Shown here: positions 63,817 through 64,000 of the stretch, in pieces
Position numbering within the stretch: position 1 is the stretch's first letter
Layout of the letters: every line of letters begins with the position of its first letter
NCBI GenBank assembly: GCA_016926695.1
Contig: JAFGOB010000092.1
Location: forward strand, 30,404-94,403
Reading direction: 5' to 3'
Length of the DNA: 64,000 nucleotides
Source: Dehalococcoidales bacterium
Lineage (GTDB): Bacteria; Chloroflexota; Dehalococcoidia; Dehalococcoidales; UBA3254
Translations under genes and position numbers: made by a program
Notes under the pieces: generated by a model
Seen by the model: the letters and a program-made list of their open reading frames with translations, nothing else
Database searches by the model: none
What the model was told of the DNA's origin: nothing

Positions 63817-64000
63817 TCAAATCGCGACTTTTTCTTTCATGACCTCCAAAAACGCACCGACTTTTGTCTTCAACTGACCGGTATTGGTCAACTGGTAGTC
63901 TCGCACGAAGCTCATCTCGGGAATACCCGCTTCCTTCAACCGGCGCTCTACAAAAGACCGGCGGAACTCCCGGGTATAATCGTATACCTCCGGTAAATTC
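63817..64000 (-). CDS. C-terminal end of a second ligand-poor dehydratase/reductase subunit (partial)
   Basis: The last 60 codons of a minus-strand gene that enters from the window end, with a TGA stop at 63817-63819. The peptide contains RLKEAGIPEMSFVRDYQLTN and GQLKTKVGAFLEVMKEK. This matches the end of the 376-residue protein at 54973 (DKILEAGIPVMSFKVEYHL... LKTRIGAFLEVL). The third cluster position reads NLPEVYDYTREF, again lacking cysteine. So the second set repeats the pairing of a ligand-poor and a cluster-competent subunit. Confidence 0.85.
   Translation of the reverse strand, partial: NLPEVYDYTREFRRSFVERRLKEAGIPEMSFVRDYQLTNTGQLKTKVGAFLEVMKEKVAI

Noticed and set aside
1..64000. CRISPR arrays, tRNA or rRNA genes, prophage and intact insertion sequences
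   Set aside because: I saw no regularly spaced repeats, no cloverleaf-like sequences, and no transposase, integrase or phage structural genes. Short tRNAs could be missed by eye.

Overview
The window looks like a chromosomal stretch from an uncultured or rarely studied strict anaerobe. Supporting this are a MetF/MetV-type methylene-tetrahydrofolate reductase with a hydrogenase-type iron-sulfur subunit, ferredoxin-linked flavoproteins, BadF/HgdC-type ATPases with 2-hydroxyacyl-CoA dehydratase/benzoyl-CoA reductase-like subunits, a ferredoxin-type split glutamate synthase and a transhydroxylase-like molybdoenzyme. There are no oxygen-dependent catabolic genes. I favour a Dehalococcoidia-like Chloroflexota member or a sediment anaerobe of similar lifestyle. 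No rRNA gene is present, so this remains an inference. Several starts are GTG with good Shine-Dalgarno sequences.

Layout. 1-5.5 kb: the end of rpsI, rnc, a palindromic repeat, an aminotransferase, an acyl-CoA dehydrogenase plus HAD hydrolase, and a methyltransferase. 5.6-13.7 kb (minus strand): a six-gene run, in transcription order MvhD-like iron-sulfur subunit, metV, metF, two tandem ferredoxin/FMN glutamate-synthase-like proteins, and a fused glutaminase/GXGXG protein. 14-18.9 kb: a beta-oxidation set (enoyl-CoA hydratase, 3-hydroxyacyl-CoA dehydrogenase, thiolase) behind a promoter with a Crp/Fnr-like palindrome, then an SDR and an alpha/beta-hydrolase-like protein. 19-31 kb: zinc-ribbon proteins, a 1463-residue surface protein with two seven-repeat RCC1 blocks, a radical SAM protein, a HAD phosphatase and dnaE. 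31-39.5 kb: two flavoprotein-ferredoxin pairs of the fumarate reductase/AprAB type, around a PadR regulator, a hydrolase, a methyltransferase and an aldo/keto reductase. 39.8-40.7 kb: a MazEF toxin-antitoxin pair preceded by two overlapping small genes.

41-64 kb is a catabolic island. It holds a transhydroxylase-like molybdoenzyme, an aldehyde dehydrogenase, a dipeptide-type ABC transporter, two BadF/HgdC-type activating ATPases, a lipoprotein solute-binding protein, a two-subunit dehydratase/reductase, an SDR, two adjacent type III CoA-transferases, an NDP-forming acyl-CoA synthetase alpha-type protein and a second dehydratase/reductase pair cut by the window end. Together these suggest uptake of an organic (perhaps aromatic or hydroxy) acid, CoA activation, ATP-driven radical reduction or dehydration, and beta-oxidation to acetyl-CoA. 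Electrons would pass through ferredoxins and flavoproteins, with one-carbon metabolism nearby.

The most interesting points are the coupling of glutamate-synthase-like flavoproteins to MetFV, the dehydratase pairs in which one subunit has lost most expected cluster ligands, the orphan transhydroxylase-like enzyme, and a 296-bp noncoding repeat present twice inside the catabolic island.
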